Source: Burkholderia sp. 4M9327F10
GTDB taxonomy: Bacteria > Pseudomonadota > Gammaproteobacteria > Burkholderiales > Burkholderiaceae
DNA length: 63,857 bases
Direction of reading: 5' to 3'
Assembly: GCF_005503145.1 (NCBI RefSeq)
Contig: NZ_SCNV01000049.1
Location: forward strand, 1-63,857
Part shown: in pieces, positions 16,176-25,707 of the stretch
Layout: each line of letters begins with the position of its first letter
Numbering within the stretch: the stretch's first letter is position 1
Notes under the pieces: generated by a model
Told to the model about the DNA's origin: nothing
Databases searched by the model: none
Seen by the model: the letters and a program-made list of their open reading frames with translations, nothing else
Position numbers and translations under genes: made by a program

Positions 16176-19121
16176 TCAGAAGCAGGCGGGTTCGCCGCGG
16201 GTTGAATAGCGCAATACGTCGTCTATATCGATCGACGCGGATTTCATGTAACGGCGGGCGTACTCCATACACACGCCCGAACGCAGAAAAAGCTCGTAGA
16301 GTTCGGCATCCAGGTGCCGCTCCGCCGCCATGCGGCGCATGATGTCGAGCGCTTCCGACAGTGTCTTGCCCGGCTTGTACGGACGGTCTTCCGCCGTCAG
16401 CGCCTCGAATACATCGGCCACAGCCATCATTCGCGCCTGCAGACTCATCTGTGCGCCCGTCAGTCCCTTGGGATAGCCTTTGCCGCTGATCTGCTCGTGA
16501 TGCCCCCCTGCTATTTCCGGAACGCCTTGCAACTGGCGCGGAAACGGTAGCTCACCCAGCATCTTGATCGTCTGCACCATGTGCTCGTTGATCTTGTATC
16601 GCTCTTCGCTGGTCAGCGTGCCCCGCGAAACCGAGAGGTTGTACAATTCGCCGCGGTTGTACAGGTGCTCCGGCTGTGCAATGTTGAAACCCCATCGATT
16701 ACCCGCGACCAGACGCTCGCCTGGCGCACGCGGCACAATATGCTCGGGCCGGTCTGCCAGCAGCAGTTCCTGGGCCGGCAACGCAAGTGGAGCACCGGCA
16801 AGCCGATGCCTTTCTTCCGCTGAGAGCCCGAGACGGTTGTCCATGGTGCGCCACCAGCGAGTTTGTCCGATTTCCCGCAAGCGGGCCTGATGCTCTGGGC
16901 TCATGGATTCAGTGCCGTGATTGCAGCTTGCGATGAACGCAAAATCCTCGTCCAGTCGCTTCTGGGTATCAGCTGCTTCGGCATGGGCCCGGGCAGTACC
17001 GTGCTCCCCCAGTCTCGCCTCCAGGCGCTCGATCAGCGCGTCCCGCTTGAGCACCTCGAAGCGCGTGCGAATCTCGTGAATGCGGTTGTAGATGGTCTCC
17101 AGCTTGGTTGCCTTGTCGACAACGTAGTCCGGCGTAGTGATCTTGCCGCAATCGTGCAACCACGCGGCAATGTGCAGCGTTTCCCACTGATCCGCATCCA
17201 TCACGAACCCGGCGAATGAGCCCTCCGTTGTGTCACAGGCCGCGCGGGCGAGCATCTTGACCAGATCCGGCACACGCTGACAATGTCCGCCCGTGTATGG
17301 ACTCTTTGCGTCGATGGCGCCCGCCATGAGCTGAATGAAGCTCGCCAGAAGACTTTTGGACGTGCGCAGCAGCAGATGATTGTCGATGGCCAGCGCGGCC
17401 GTACCCGACAGTGCACGAATCAGATCGACTCGTGTAGACGCGAGCGGCGCAGGCACGGCATCGCTCGCCGTCGTGAAACTGAGTGTCAGCGTTCCGATGA
17501 CCTCCATCTGGCGGTTCTTCAACGGCATCGACAATAGCCGTGAGCGCGCCGCGCCCTGATTGCCAAGGCTTGCGCCGAAGATCGCGTGGTTAGTCGCATC
17601 GTCTCGATTCAATTCGATTTCTACGACAAAGTCTGAACGCAAAGCACGCACCGGAGCCGCGACTGGGTACGGTTCGTTGACGTCCCATGTGGGACCTTCC
17701 GCAACCGCGACCCGGCCATGCAGGCGCAATGCCGCGGGCTCAAGATGGTTGCCGTCGCGCGACAACAGATGAACGGCGCCGCCGCTAGCAGCCGAAATAT
17801 GCATGGTCTCGCGAAGAATCCTATCCATTAGCGCATCAAAATTGTGCTCGGCGTTCAGGGCGCCACTGATCTCGAGGAAACGATGCAATGTGTGCTTCAT
17901 CGTCGTCATCGACACGGCGAGTCGATCGACTTCCCGAATCAGGCTGCGTTGCGGGTTCTCTCCATCGAAATCGAAATGCGTGATCGCCTCTGCCTGCCGT
18001 GCGAGGTTGCGCAACGGCTGAGCAATGCAATTGGCCAGCCAGTGCACCAGCGGCAACAGCAGCAGCATGAGACCGAGCGAGATATAGAAGCCGTGGCGAC
18101 GGCTTTGAATCTCGAGTGCCTGCAACTCGTCGCGTGGCGCGGCCACCAGCAGGGTCAGCGGTGCACCGCCTTCGTGTGCCTCACTGTCCAATGTCAGCGA
18201 GTGCGCTACCCACTCGCGGCCCGCGATCTGCTGTATCGGTTCAAGCAGTCCCTGTCTGTCACGCCGATGCCAAAGTGCCTTCATCACCGGCGATGCCACT
18301 GCGTCGACGGTCGGCACGACACGAAATCGGCTTGAAGCCGCGACATATTTTCCCTCCGATTGCGCTAGCAGTTCGCCACTGCTCGTCGCGATCAGCAGTT
18401 CCGCCGAGGCACTGATATTGGTTCGCGCCAACAACTCGCTGAGCGTCTCCAGACTCACGTCCGCCCCCACGACGACATTCGAGCTCGCCTGCGCCAATGT
18501 GACCCCGGGTTCCCCGGTGGTAAAGAACAGATACGGCTGCGATTGCACGCGGGCGCCGTCGCCGGCCTGCCTGGCGAGTTCGAACCAGATGCGCGAGCGC
18601 GGATCGAAGTCGTAATCAGGCATGTCGCGTCGCTCGATTTCCCGCATCTCGTCGTCGAAATAGCGGAAACCGCCCACCACTGAGCCGCCGTCCCGATCGA
18701 CACTCTGTAAGGCGAAGGCCGCCGCGAGCGGTGCGCCTGTGCGTTGGCGAGCGAGCGCACTGCGCAGTCGGCGCAGCAACATAAACGAGCCGGACGTAGT
18801 GCCGAAGTAGATCGCGGACACTGACGCGTTGCTGCGCAACGTTTCCGCCAGTTCGGCAAGCATGCGAAGACGCTCGGACTCCGTCGATGCATGGCTCGGC
18901 ACGCTGGACGCAAGCAAGGCCACTTCGGTACGCGCAGGGCGGAGTTCAGACTCCAGCGCTGCTGCAGCTTCACGGCCGACGTACTGCGCCTGTGTAGCAG
19001 CCTGCTGGAGCAGCATGGCGTTGCTGCGTGATTGCTCGTGCCACATCAGCACACAGTAGACCAGCGCAACGAGTCCGATCATCGACGCACTGAGTGTGAC
19101 GTAAAGGCTCTTTGGTTTCAT
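16176..19121 (-). CDS. HD-GYP cyclic-di-GMP phosphodiesterase with Cache, HAMP and GAF regions
   Basis: Predicted membrane phosphodiesterase degrading cyclic-di-GMP, 981 residues. Order: N-terminal helix (residues ~8-26), periplasmic Cache-like sensor (~30-345), second helix (~350-370), HAMP-like linker, GAF-like domain (~415-600), then the HD-GYP domain. The HD pair is at 656-657 (AAWLHDCGK), and HHEQISGKGYPKG with GYP at 882-884. About 220 residues separate the two motifs, longer than the minimal domain, with an insertion of ~120 residues (ERLEARLGEHGTARAHAEA onward). All core metal ligands that can be recognised are present. Its activity opposes the diguanylate cyclase at 13498; both are co-directional and may balance the same local signal. 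The ATG at 19121 precedes the signal anchor directly. Confidence 0.92.
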   Translation of the reverse strand: MKPKSLYVTLSASMIGLVALVYCVLMWHEQSRSNAMLLQQAATQAQYVGREAAAALESELRPARTEVALLASSVPSHASTESERLRMLAELAETLRSNASVSAIYFGTTSGSFMLLRRLRSALARQRTGAPLAAAFALQSVDRDGGSVVGGFRYFDDEMREIERRDMPDYDFDPRSRIWFELARQAGDGARVQSQPYLFFTTGEPGVTLAQASSNVVVGADVSLETLSELLARTNISASAELLIATSSGELLAQSEGKYVAASSRFRVVPTVDAVASPVMKALWHRRDRQGLLEPIQQIAGREWVAHSLTLDSEAHEGGAPLTLLVAAPRDELQALEIQSRRHGFYISLGLMLLLLPLVHWLANCIAQPLRNLARQAEAITHFDFDGENPQRSLIREVDRLAVSMTTMKHTLHRFLEISGALNAEHNFDALMDRILRETMHISAASGGAVHLLSRDGNHLEPAALRLHGRVAVAEGPTWDVNEPYPVAAPVRALRSDFVVEIELNRDDATNHAIFGASLGNQGAARSRLLSMPLKNRQMEVIGTLTLSFTTASDAVPAPLASTRVDLIRALSGTAALAIDNHLLLRTSKSLLASFIQLMAGAIDAKSPYTGGHCQRVPDLVKMLARAACDTTEGSFAGFVMDADQWETLHIAAWLHDCGKITTPDYVVDKATKLETIYNRIHEIRTRFEVLKRDALIERLEARLGEHGTARAHAEAADTQKRLDEDFAFIASCNHGTESMSPEHQARLREIGQTRWWRTMDNRLGLSAEERHRLAGAPLALPAQELLLADRPEHIVPRAPGERLVAGNRWGFNIAQPEHLYNRGELYNLSVSRGTLTSEERYKINEHMVQTIKMLGELPFPRQLQGVPEIAGGHHEQISGKGYPKGLTGAQMSLQARMMAVADVFEALTAEDRPYKPGKTLSEALDIMRRMAAERHLDAELYELFLRSGVCMEYARRYMKSASIDIDDVLRYSTRGEPACF

Positions 19122-19553
19122 GCCGGTACTCGCCTATATGAATTCCCACAATTCACGAGGAAATCGCGTTTTAGCTTAGTCCCTTATAACGTCATAAAAC
19201 GTCAAATCTTGTTACATCGAGGATCTAAGTCGCGACCAGGCACGGCAAATTCCCGGAAACACGGCACTCTCAAACATCAAAGGATCATCGAGCTCGACTT
19301 CCCCTACTGGGTCCTAAGACCTTCATAGCCGTTTGTCTCATTTACTTTCCAATGTCGTGAAGTACGCTCACTAGCAACCAATCTATATTTTTAACTGCAC
19401 AAATACGAAACCCCGGTTGCAATTCCGAGGCGCCCCCACGGGAGCGAACAGATTGGTCAGCGTATCGAACTTCACAACTTAACCCGCCTCGCGTAACGAT
19501 GGATTCTGGCTGCGTTCAACCCACCCGCGAGGTCGCTTGAGAGGGAGTTGGCC
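19122..19553. other. Intergenic region upstream of flhC-like gene
   Basis: About 430 bp between divergent genes. An AACGTCA pair (around 19189 and 19200) forms a short direct repeat. No promoter, RNA or gene can be defended. It should contain promoters for both the HD-GYP and flhC-like genes. Confidence 0.4.
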
Positions 19554-20087
19554 ATGATGGAGAAGCGAAGCTTGATAAAGGACGCGCAAGAAATATTCAG
19601 CGCCATCGCTCTGATCGAACTCGGTGCTCGCCTGCAAGTGCTGGAGTCTGAGCTGTCCTTGCCACGTGTGCGTCTGGTTCGGCTTTATCACGAGGTGAAA
19701 GGCATGTCGCCGCCGAAGGGCATGCTGCCGTACTCGCCCGACCGTTATATGACATGGCGAGCGAACATCCACGCCTCGCTGTTTTACAACACTTATCTCC
19801 ACCTGAAAACAGAGATGGGTTGCTCGCATCTCGACGCGCTCACTAAAGGATATAGGCTCTATCTCGACTACTGCGGGCTGGACGGCGTGAGTCCGGCGCT
19901 GGACATGACGCGAGCATGGACGCTGGTTCGGTTCTTCGATGCGGGCATTCTGCAACTGACGCAATGCTGCCGCTGTAAAGGCAAATTCGTCGCGCACAAG
20001 TACGACCCCCAGCTCGGTGTTTTGTGCTGCGCCTGTTTGCCGCCGCCGGCGCGTGTTGGCAAAACGAAAGCGTGCATCGCTGGGTAA
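19554..20087 (+). CDS. flhC: Orphan FlhC-like flagellar master regulator
   Basis: Transcription factor subunit of 177 residues, matching FlhC through most of its length: EIFSAIALIELGARLQVLES, RLYHEVKGMSPPKGMLP, and RYMTWRANIHASLFYNTY. The C-terminal zinc site is present as CCRCKGKF...GVLCCACLPP (two CxxC pairs). FlhC normally acts in a complex with FlhD to activate class II flagellar genes. No flhD or flagellar structural gene lies nearby, so this is probably a second, specialised FlhC that borrows a chromosomal FlhD or acts alone. The next gene downstream is an adhesin (20306), suggesting control of adhesion. The ATG at 19554 has GAGGGAG six bases upstream; 19557 is also possible. Confidence 0.88.
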   Translation: MMEKRSLIKDAQEIFSAIALIELGARLQVLESELSLPRVRLVRLYHEVKGMSPPKGMLPYSPDRYMTWRANIHASLFYNTYLHLKTEMGCSHLDALTKGYRLYLDYCGLDGVSPALDMTRAWTLVRFFDAGILQLTQCCRCKGKFVAHKYDPQLGVLCCACLPPPARVGKTKACIAG

Positions 20088-20305
20088 TCAGGCTCGTACC
20101 GTTGCTTACGGGAAGCGATCCGATCTAATTGAATTTCGCTAGCCGCTTCATCGATGTCGCGACGCCGTTCGTCGGAGGAATCATGATGGCTTACACAGAT
20201 TTTCGGACTGGTCATGCCCAATCTTTGTTTTCTGTTTCGATTACTAATTTTATCAATTACACCATCGCACAGTTAGTCTTTTCATTAAATTAAGGAATAC
20301 AAATC

Positions 20306-21925
20306 ATGATAAAAATTCTGTATTTCACATTGAAAGGAGCTCCGGGCTGCAGCGTTACCGAAAATCCGAAGGCGAGAGGCCGCGGAAATCACGCCGTCAC
20401 GAATGCAATCGCGGTTGCTGTGATCGCACTCGCTGCAAGCTGCACGAAGGAAGCGTCAGCATGCAATATTGCGGTCGGTGACAACGCTTCGGGCAACGCG
20501 AGCCTGGCATCGAACTGTTCGGGGAACGCGGCAGCGAATACCGGTGGCCCGGCTGGAACGAGCGCGGTGGCTGGTGGAACTGGTCCCAACAACATTGCCA
20601 TTGGTACGGGGGCGAACGCCAACGATACGATCGCCTTGCCTGATCCGACTGGTTCCGTGGCGATCGGTTATACCGCGTCGGCCACGAGCAGCAACACTAT
20701 CGCTATTGGCACGAACGCCAAGGCGACGGGAGTCTTCAGCGCCGCATTGGGTCCTGCTGCGGTGGCTTCTGGCGACTATAGTTTCGCAGGCGGAAACGGG
20801 GCGATCAGTTCGGGTTTCGGCGCCTTAGCTCTTGGTATTGCAACGCAGGCAGCGGGTGCCAGTGCCATAGCACTCGGCTCCGCTGCGCATGCCGCAGCAG
20901 CGACTAGCGTTGCAATCGGCGCGCTGTCCTCTGCACTCGACACAAGCGCGATTGCTATCGGTACCGAGGCAAGTGCGACGGCAAGCTCTTCCATGGCGCT
21001 CGGCGAGCAGGCAAAAGCAGCCAACACAAATTCTGTTGCACTCGGTGCTCTTTCGGTAACGGGCGCGGCCCGCATTGATGTATCGGCGCAGCAGGTTACA
21101 CTCAATGGCGTGACGACGATCTACGCCGGTCCCGCTTCGACGGCTGCAGGGGTGGTGAGCGTTGGCACGGCTGGCGCGGAGCGTCAGATCCAGAATGTCG
21201 CAGCGGGTGACATCACATCCACTTCCACGGATGCCGTGAACGGCAGCCAGCTCTACGCGCCGGAACAGGCATTCAGCACACTGGCTAGCACGGTGACCGC
21301 CGGCCAAGGGTCGTCGTCCGCTGGGAGCCAATCGAATACAGGCAACGCGACGGGCCTGGATTCGACAGCAACGGGCGTGCGTTCCAATGCATCCGGCGCG
21401 AACGCGACGGCCACGGGCCAAGGCGCGCAAGCCACGAGTAACAACACGACGGCGTTGGGTCAAGGCAGCGTTGCCTCCAGTTCGGGAACAACGGCGGTTG
21501 GCCAGGGCGCGTCGGCGACAGGGGCGAATTCGGTTGCGCTGGGCGTGGGTTCGGTTGCGAATCAGGCGAACACAGTCTCAGTCGGGTCGGCCGGCAACGA
21601 GCGTCGCATCACCAACCTCGCGCCGGGGGTGAACGGCGCCGACGCGGTGAACATGAACCAGTTGTGGGGCCTGCAGAACAGCGTGAACCAGGTGGCGCGC
21701 AACGCGTACTCGGGCGTGGCGGCCGCGACGGCGCTGACGATGATCCCGGACGTTGACGCAGGCAAGACTATCGCGGTCGGTATCAGTACGGCCAGCTATC
21801 AAGGCTACGGAGCATCGGCGATCGGCATGACGGCGCGCATTACGGACAACCTGAAGGTGCGCGCAGGCGCGGGGGTCAGTGCTGCGGGCACGACTTACGG
21901 CGCGGGCGTGCTTTACCAGTGGTAA
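20306..21925 (+). CDS. Trimeric autotransporter adhesin (YadA-like), complete
   Basis: Compact type Vc adhesin of 539 residues. The N-terminus is a variant extended signal peptide region (GCSVTENPKARGRGN) followed by a hydrophobic core (VTNAIAVAVIALAASC). Head repeats of the SVAIGYTA / NTIAIGTNA type run from ~90 to 250. A neck segment (RQIQNVAAGDITSTSTDAVN) occurs at ~300, a second set of head-like repeats at ~340-440, and a second neck (RRITNLAPGVNGADAVN). The C-terminal ~75 residues form the YadA membrane anchor, ending GAGVLYQW with a terminal aromatic residue. The start has TAAGGA upstream. It follows the flhC-like gene on the same strand at 218 bp. There is almost no stalk, unlike the adhesin at the left edge. 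Confidence 0.93.
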   Translation: MIKILYFTLKGAPGCSVTENPKARGRGNHAVTNAIAVAVIALAASCTKEASACNIAVGDNASGNASLASNCSGNAAANTGGPAGTSAVAGGTGPNNIAIGTGANANDTIALPDPTGSVAIGYTASATSSNTIAIGTNAKATGVFSAALGPAAVASGDYSFAGGNGAISSGFGALALGIATQAAGASAIALGSAAHAAAATSVAIGALSSALDTSAIAIGTEASATASSSMALGEQAKAANTNSVALGALSVTGAARIDVSAQQVTLNGVTTIYAGPASTAAGVVSVGTAGAERQIQNVAAGDITSTSTDAVNGSQLYAPEQAFSTLASTVTAGQGSSSAGSQSNTGNATGLDSTATGVRSNASGANATATGQGAQATSNNTTALGQGSVASSSGTTAVGQGASATGANSVALGVGSVANQANTVSVGSAGNERRITNLAPGVNGADAVNMNQLWGLQNSVNQVARNAYSGVAAATALTMIPDVDAGKTIAVGISTASYQGYGASAIGMTARITDNLKVRAGAGVSAAGTTYGAGVLYQW

Positions 21926-21994
21926 GTGAATGGAGCGCAAAACGGACGTGCAGACATACAATCAGCCCGGAACCCGTGAGTTTTACTGCCGTTG

Positions 21995-22792
21995 CTATTG
22001 AACGGAAATCTCGGCATGGTGAACAGCGTTGACATGCTTGTGATAAGTCACCTGATAAGAAACATGATCCACCCCGTGGAAGTCGCTTTCAGGGATGTAG
22101 ACGACCGTTTCGCCGTGTGCCGTTTGCCCCTGGCAGCGGCTCGACTTGCCAATGACGTAATCCTTCTCCCTGACGTCAATCCGTCCGTGTCCTGGGGGTT
22201 CTGCAATGGTGATCGAAGGTAGCAGGTCCGGACGACATAGACTGTCCCACTCAGCGTGCGATGCGATGACGACCGGAACACCTGCGGACGTACTGCGACG
22301 ATAGACTTCGTCGGCATTCGGAACGGCGGCGGTCGGTGGGAGAGAAATAGAAGATGATGCAGGTGCCGTCGGTGTACCTTGAAGCCCCCCCGGTTCGGGT
22401 TTGAAGGGAGGTGGGCCTATATATACCGTAATTTCATCAGGGTATTCATATGCGGCACCGTTCGCCATATCGATGCCGGCGCCAATCACTCCACCGAACA
22501 CCGCGTTTCCAAACGCCATCCCTTTGGTTTTGGACGGTATAGTCGCTGAACCATTCTCCTCCCCATCCTTGTGACACTGAATTTCCAGCGCAGCGTACGC
22601 CCGGTGTATTTCGATTGTCCCCGGTGTTGTCAGATACCAAGTCCCCTTTCCGTTGGAGAGGCGGCATGATGCCCCCGGTACAGCAGCGGTATCTTTACGG
22701 GTTTCAATCGCTACTTTTTGACTGGTCCCTCCGGTGATCGTCGCACAGCCCGTCAATGTTAAAAGCGCCGTAGCTACTGCCACTCTTCTCAT
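21995..22792 (-). CDS. Predicted outer-membrane lipoprotein of unknown function
   Basis: Lipoprotein of 265 residues. The start at 22792 gives a short signal peptide ending in lipobox LTGC (residues 13-16; TGCATITGGTSQKVAIET); GGGGAAC lies before the ATG. A longer upstream frame exists but would bury the signal. The middle contains a glycine-rich hydrophobic stretch (AFGNAVFGGVIGAGIDMANG) that may insert in membrane, then a Pro/Ser-rich linker. The last ~70 residues (PPGHGRIDVREKDYVIGKS; VVYIPESDFHGVDHVSYQV) resemble a bacterial Ig-like or cadherin-like fold. It is convergent with the adhesin at 20306. A role in the envelope or adhesin assembly is conceivable but not shown. Confidence 0.7.
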   Translation of the reverse strand: MRRVAVATALLTLTGCATITGGTSQKVAIETRKDTAAVPGASCRLSNGKGTWYLTTPGTIEIHRAYAALEIQCHKDGEENGSATIPSKTKGMAFGNAVFGGVIGAGIDMANGAAYEYPDEITVYIGPPPFKPEPGGLQGTPTAPASSSISLPPTAAVPNADEVYRRSTSAGVPVVIASHAEWDSLCRPDLLPSITIAEPPGHGRIDVREKDYVIGKSSRCQGQTAHGETVVYIPESDFHGVDHVSYQVTYHKHVNAVHHAEISVQ

Positions 22793-23091
22793 GTGTTCCC
22801 CGCACCGCATTGAACTGATGATGGAATTTAAGTAATTTCCATCATTATTTAGAATATATCTGGGCTCGAATGAATTTATTCGCACGTAGTATTGGAGCTT
22901 GTCTCCACGCCTCAAACCGCTATTTCGCGCTCTCTGGCGAATGGCCAGATTGAATATCTAACACAGCAATGCTGAAATATAGCGCATCGCTCCAAATAAT
23001 TTGTTAAGCATTGTCATGGCGAATCCACATCGCTCGCTAGTGAGTTTTCTTTCCATGTCAAACCACGGCCGTGAGTATTGTTTTTTGTGAT

Positions 23092-23253
23092 TTACCTGGC
23101 GAAATGGTCCACGAGCTTGTGCCGCGAGCCATTTTCCTTGAGCGGGTTGCGCACATGGACATTGCCATTGTCGAACCCGATGATGCCTTGCCAGATCGGG
23201 CACAGCACCTGATAGCTTTTTGCCGGTGGCAGACCGCGATGTGCAAGCGCCAC
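23092..23253 (-). pseudogene. Possible gene remnant or small CDS downstream of the mutarotase
   Basis: A 53-codon frame with gene-like codon use, beginning at a GTG (23253) 42 bp after the mutarotase stop and ending in TAA. The product has a coherent, protein-like composition, for example LCPIWQGIIGFDNGNVHVRN and ENGSRHKLVDHFAR, but no family was recognised. No good ribosome-binding site is seen. It may be the truncated end of a further gene of the sugar operon, or a small real gene. The surrounding gap (22793-23294) has no other recognisable content. Confidence 0.3.
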
Positions 23254-23294
23254 GCGCCGAGCTTCTGACGCTCAGCTACTGCAGAGTACTGGAG

Positions 23295-23645
23295 TCAGTT
23301 GCAATCCACCTGTGCCCTCAAACTAAAAACCTCCACCATCGGCTGCCACAACCCCGCCGTATCCGCATCGGCCAGCGCTTTCTGAAACCGCGCCATCAAC
23401 TGATTCCATTCAACGACACGTGCAGGCGTATCACCCGTCGTCGCAAGCCGCGCAAAGTCGAAATCGTCCTCAGTTTCAAGCAGCATCATCAACCGACTAC
23501 CGCGACGCCAGATAGTCATATCCTGAATCCCGCTAGCCCGTAAATGCACAAGCACCTCCGGCCAGACCCGCTGGTGATAGCGATCATAGGCAGCAATGGC
23601 CGCAGGATCATCCTGAAGGTCGAGCGTCAGGCAATGTCGCATCAT
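23295..23645 (-). CDS. L-rhamnose mutarotase family protein
   Basis: Small cytosolic enzyme of 116 residues, usual length ~105-110, expected to interconvert alpha and beta anomers of a 6-deoxy sugar. Family features are RHCLTLDLQDDPAAIAAYDR, HQRVWPEVLVHLRASGI and TIWRRGSRLMMLLETEDDF, with the conserved Tyr/His positions of the RhaM/YiiL family (PF05336). The ATG at 23645 with GGGG six bases upstream is chosen; the longer upstream frame runs into the preceding gene. It is 13 bases behind the enolase-superfamily gene and so is the last secure gene of the ABC operon. It is the best clue that the operon handles rhamnose, fucose or a related deoxy sugar. Confidence 0.82.
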   Translation of the reverse strand: MMRHCLTLDLQDDPAAIAAYDRYHQRVWPEVLVHLRASGIQDMTIWRRGSRLMMLLETEDDFDFARLATTGDTPARVVEWNQLMARFQKALADADTAGLWQPMVEVFSLRAQVDCN

Positions 23646-23658
23646 CAATTCCCCACCT

Positions 23659-24777
23659 TCACGCAGCAACCGTGCCATCAATCGACAATTGCAGATGCTG
23701 CTGCGCCGATATCGCATCCCAGTCCCACACAATTCCAATGCCTGGCGTCACCGGCGCAACCGCATAGCCGTCCTCTATACGAACACGCTCACCCGTCAGC
23801 GTGTCGAGTTGCGGAATGTATTCGACCCATGTCGCATTCGGCACCGCCGCACACAGGCTGACATGCAACTCCATCAGGAAATGCGGGCAGACGGCCATGT
23901 TGTACGCTTCCGCCATATGCGCGATCTTCAGCCACGGCGTAATGCCACCGACACGCGCGACGTCGGCCTGCACGATCGCACACGCATCGGCCTTCATATA
24001 TTCGGCGAACTGGCCAGGGTGATACAGCGATTCACCCACCGCGATTGGCACCGTTGTCGATGTACAAAGGCGCCGGTGCGCATCAACGTTTTCCGCGGGC
24101 ATGGGTTCTTCCAGCCACGCAAGCCGGAACGGCTCCAACGCGGCAGCGCGGCGCAACGCCTCAGCCAACGTAAATCCCTGGTTCGCGTCGACCATCAACT
24201 CGAAACCATCACCCACCTCCCGGCGCACAGCGTCGAGACGGCGTACGTCCTCCGACAAATGTGGGCGCCCTACTTTCAGCTTCGCGCCAGAAAAACCGCT
24301 ATCCCTCGCCTGCAGCGTCTGCTCGACCAGTTCCTGCTCGGACAGATGCAGCCAGCCTCCTTCTGTCGTGTATGTGCGGATGCGCTGCTTCGCCCCACCC
24401 GCGGCGACCCACAGCGGAAGCGCGGCTACCTGGGTATTACGATCCCACAGCGCCGTGTCGATCGCAGCAAGCGCGAGGCTCGTGATCGCACCAACCGCGG
24501 TCGCATGCGTATGAAAGAACAGGTCGCGCCAGATTGCTTCAAACGCCGCAGGGTCGCGACCCATGAGCCGCGGCGCAAGATGATCGCGCAGCAACGCCAC
24601 AATCGAGGAGCCGCCTGTACCAATCGTGTAGGTGTAGCCCGTCCCAACGCTGCCATCGCTGCAGCGGATCGTCACAAGTACGGTCTCCTGCACCACGAAT
24701 GACTGGATTGCGTCGGTGCGGCGCACCTTTGGCTTAAGGTCGATCTGACGAATCTCGACGGCGTCGATCCTTGTCAT
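23659..24777 (-). CDS. Mandelate racemase/muconate lactonizing family enzyme (sugar-acid dehydratase or epimerase)
   Basis: Enolase-superfamily protein of 372 residues. The N-terminal capping domain covers ~1-125 and the TIM barrel the rest. Visible catalytic elements are the KxK motif in SGAKLKVGRP, the metal ligands in MVDANQGF, WLEEP and AVGESLY, and His in CPHFLMELH, as in the mandelate racemase subgroup. These enzymes abstract the proton alpha to a carboxylate; most relatives beside sugar transporters dehydrate sugar acids. With the mutarotase next door, an L-rhamnonate-, fuconate- or lyxonate-type substrate is plausible but not decided by sequence. AAGGAT precedes the ATG at 24777. No aldolase or dehydrogenase is in the operon, so the pathway must be completed elsewhere. 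Confidence 0.85.
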   Translation of the reverse strand: MTRIDAVEIRQIDLKPKVRRTDAIQSFVVQETVLVTIRCSDGSVGTGYTYTIGTGGSSIVALLRDHLAPRLMGRDPAAFEAIWRDLFFHTHATAVGAITSLALAAIDTALWDRNTQVAALPLWVAAGGAKQRIRTYTTEGGWLHLSEQELVEQTLQARDSGFSGAKLKVGRPHLSEDVRRLDAVRREVGDGFELMVDANQGFTLAEALRRAAALEPFRLAWLEEPMPAENVDAHRRLCTSTTVPIAVGESLYHPGQFAEYMKADACAIVQADVARVGGITPWLKIAHMAEAYNMAVCPHFLMELHVSLCAAVPNATWVEYIPQLDTLTGERVRIEDGYAVAPVTPGIGIVWDWDAISAQQHLQLSIDGTVAA

Positions 24778-24809
24778 CGGTCATATCCTTTTTGAAGTGA
24801 TGTCCAGCC

Positions 24810-25703
24810 CTAGCCCTTCACGCCGCCGAGCGTCAGGCCGGCGATGAGATGCTTTTGCACGATGAAGGTCAGGATGATGGCGGGCACGATGATCACAACC
24901 GCCATCGCACACATGCCGGCCCAGTCAACCGTAAACTGTGCGGTGAAGTCCATCAGGCCGACCGGCAGGGTCTTCGTATCCGGGCTGCGGCACAGTTGCG
25001 TCGCGAGAGCGAATTCGTTCCAGCTCGTCAGGAATGCGAAGATGCCCGCGGACGCGATACCGGAGCGTGCCAGCGGCAACTCGATCTTCCAGAATGCCTG
25101 CCAGCGGTTGCAACCGTCTATCAGCGCGGCCTGTGACAGTTCGACAGGCACCTCGCGAAAGAAGCCGTCGATCAGCCAGACGGTAAACGGCACATTCATC
25201 GCCAGATAAACGATGATCACGCCAATGCGTGTGTCGAGCAGCCCGGTCCAGGCCCACAACATGAAGATGGGCAACGAGAGCGCAATGCCGGGAATCGCCC
25301 GCGTCAGCATCAGCAGCACGAACAGGAGATTTTTGTGGCGAAACTCGAAACGCGCGAACGCGTAACCTCCCATAACACCGACCACAAGCGCAGCCGCGGT
25401 GCTCACACACGAGATGATGACCGAGTTCAGGAAGTACTGGCGAATCGGCAGCGACGCCATCTGGCCGAAACCGAGCATGCTGAGGAAGTTATCAAGCGTG
25501 TAGCTGCTTGCTACGAACGGTGACTGGTTAGAGAGAATCGCGACATTCGAGCGAAACGCGTTGAGCACCACCCAGAGGCCCGGCAGGCAGACAATTGCCA
25601 TCACCGCGAACACGCCGGCCCACAATCCGCATCGCTTCGCGCAGGATCGCAGCGTGGCCCAGCCACTGGCATCGCCGTCGCGACGGAGAAGAAAGTTGCT
25701 CAT
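24810..25703 (-). CDS. Carbohydrate ABC transporter permease (MalG type)
   Basis: Inner-membrane permease of 297 residues with about six hydrophobic segments. The cytoplasmic EAA-type coupling motif appears as ELSQAALIDGCNRWQAFWKI, and the C-terminus (HLIAGLTLGGVKG) is characteristic of MalG-like subunits. It pairs with the MalF-like permease, whose gene ends just four bases before this start. The ATG at 25703 follows that stop closely, consistent with one transcript. Confidence 0.93.
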   Translation of the reverse strand: MSNFLLRRDGDASGWATLRSCAKRCGLWAGVFAVMAIVCLPGLWVVLNAFRSNVAILSNQSPFVASSYTLDNFLSMLGFGQMASLPIRQYFLNSVIISCVSTAAALVVGVMGGYAFARFEFRHKNLLFVLLMLTRAIPGIALSLPIFMLWAWTGLLDTRIGVIIVYLAMNVPFTVWLIDGFFREVPVELSQAALIDGCNRWQAFWKIELPLARSGIASAGIFAFLTSWNEFALATQLCRSPDTKTLPVGLMDFTAQFTVDWAGMCAMAVVIIVPAIILTFIVQKHLIAGLTLGGVKG

Positions 25704-25707
25704 GTTC

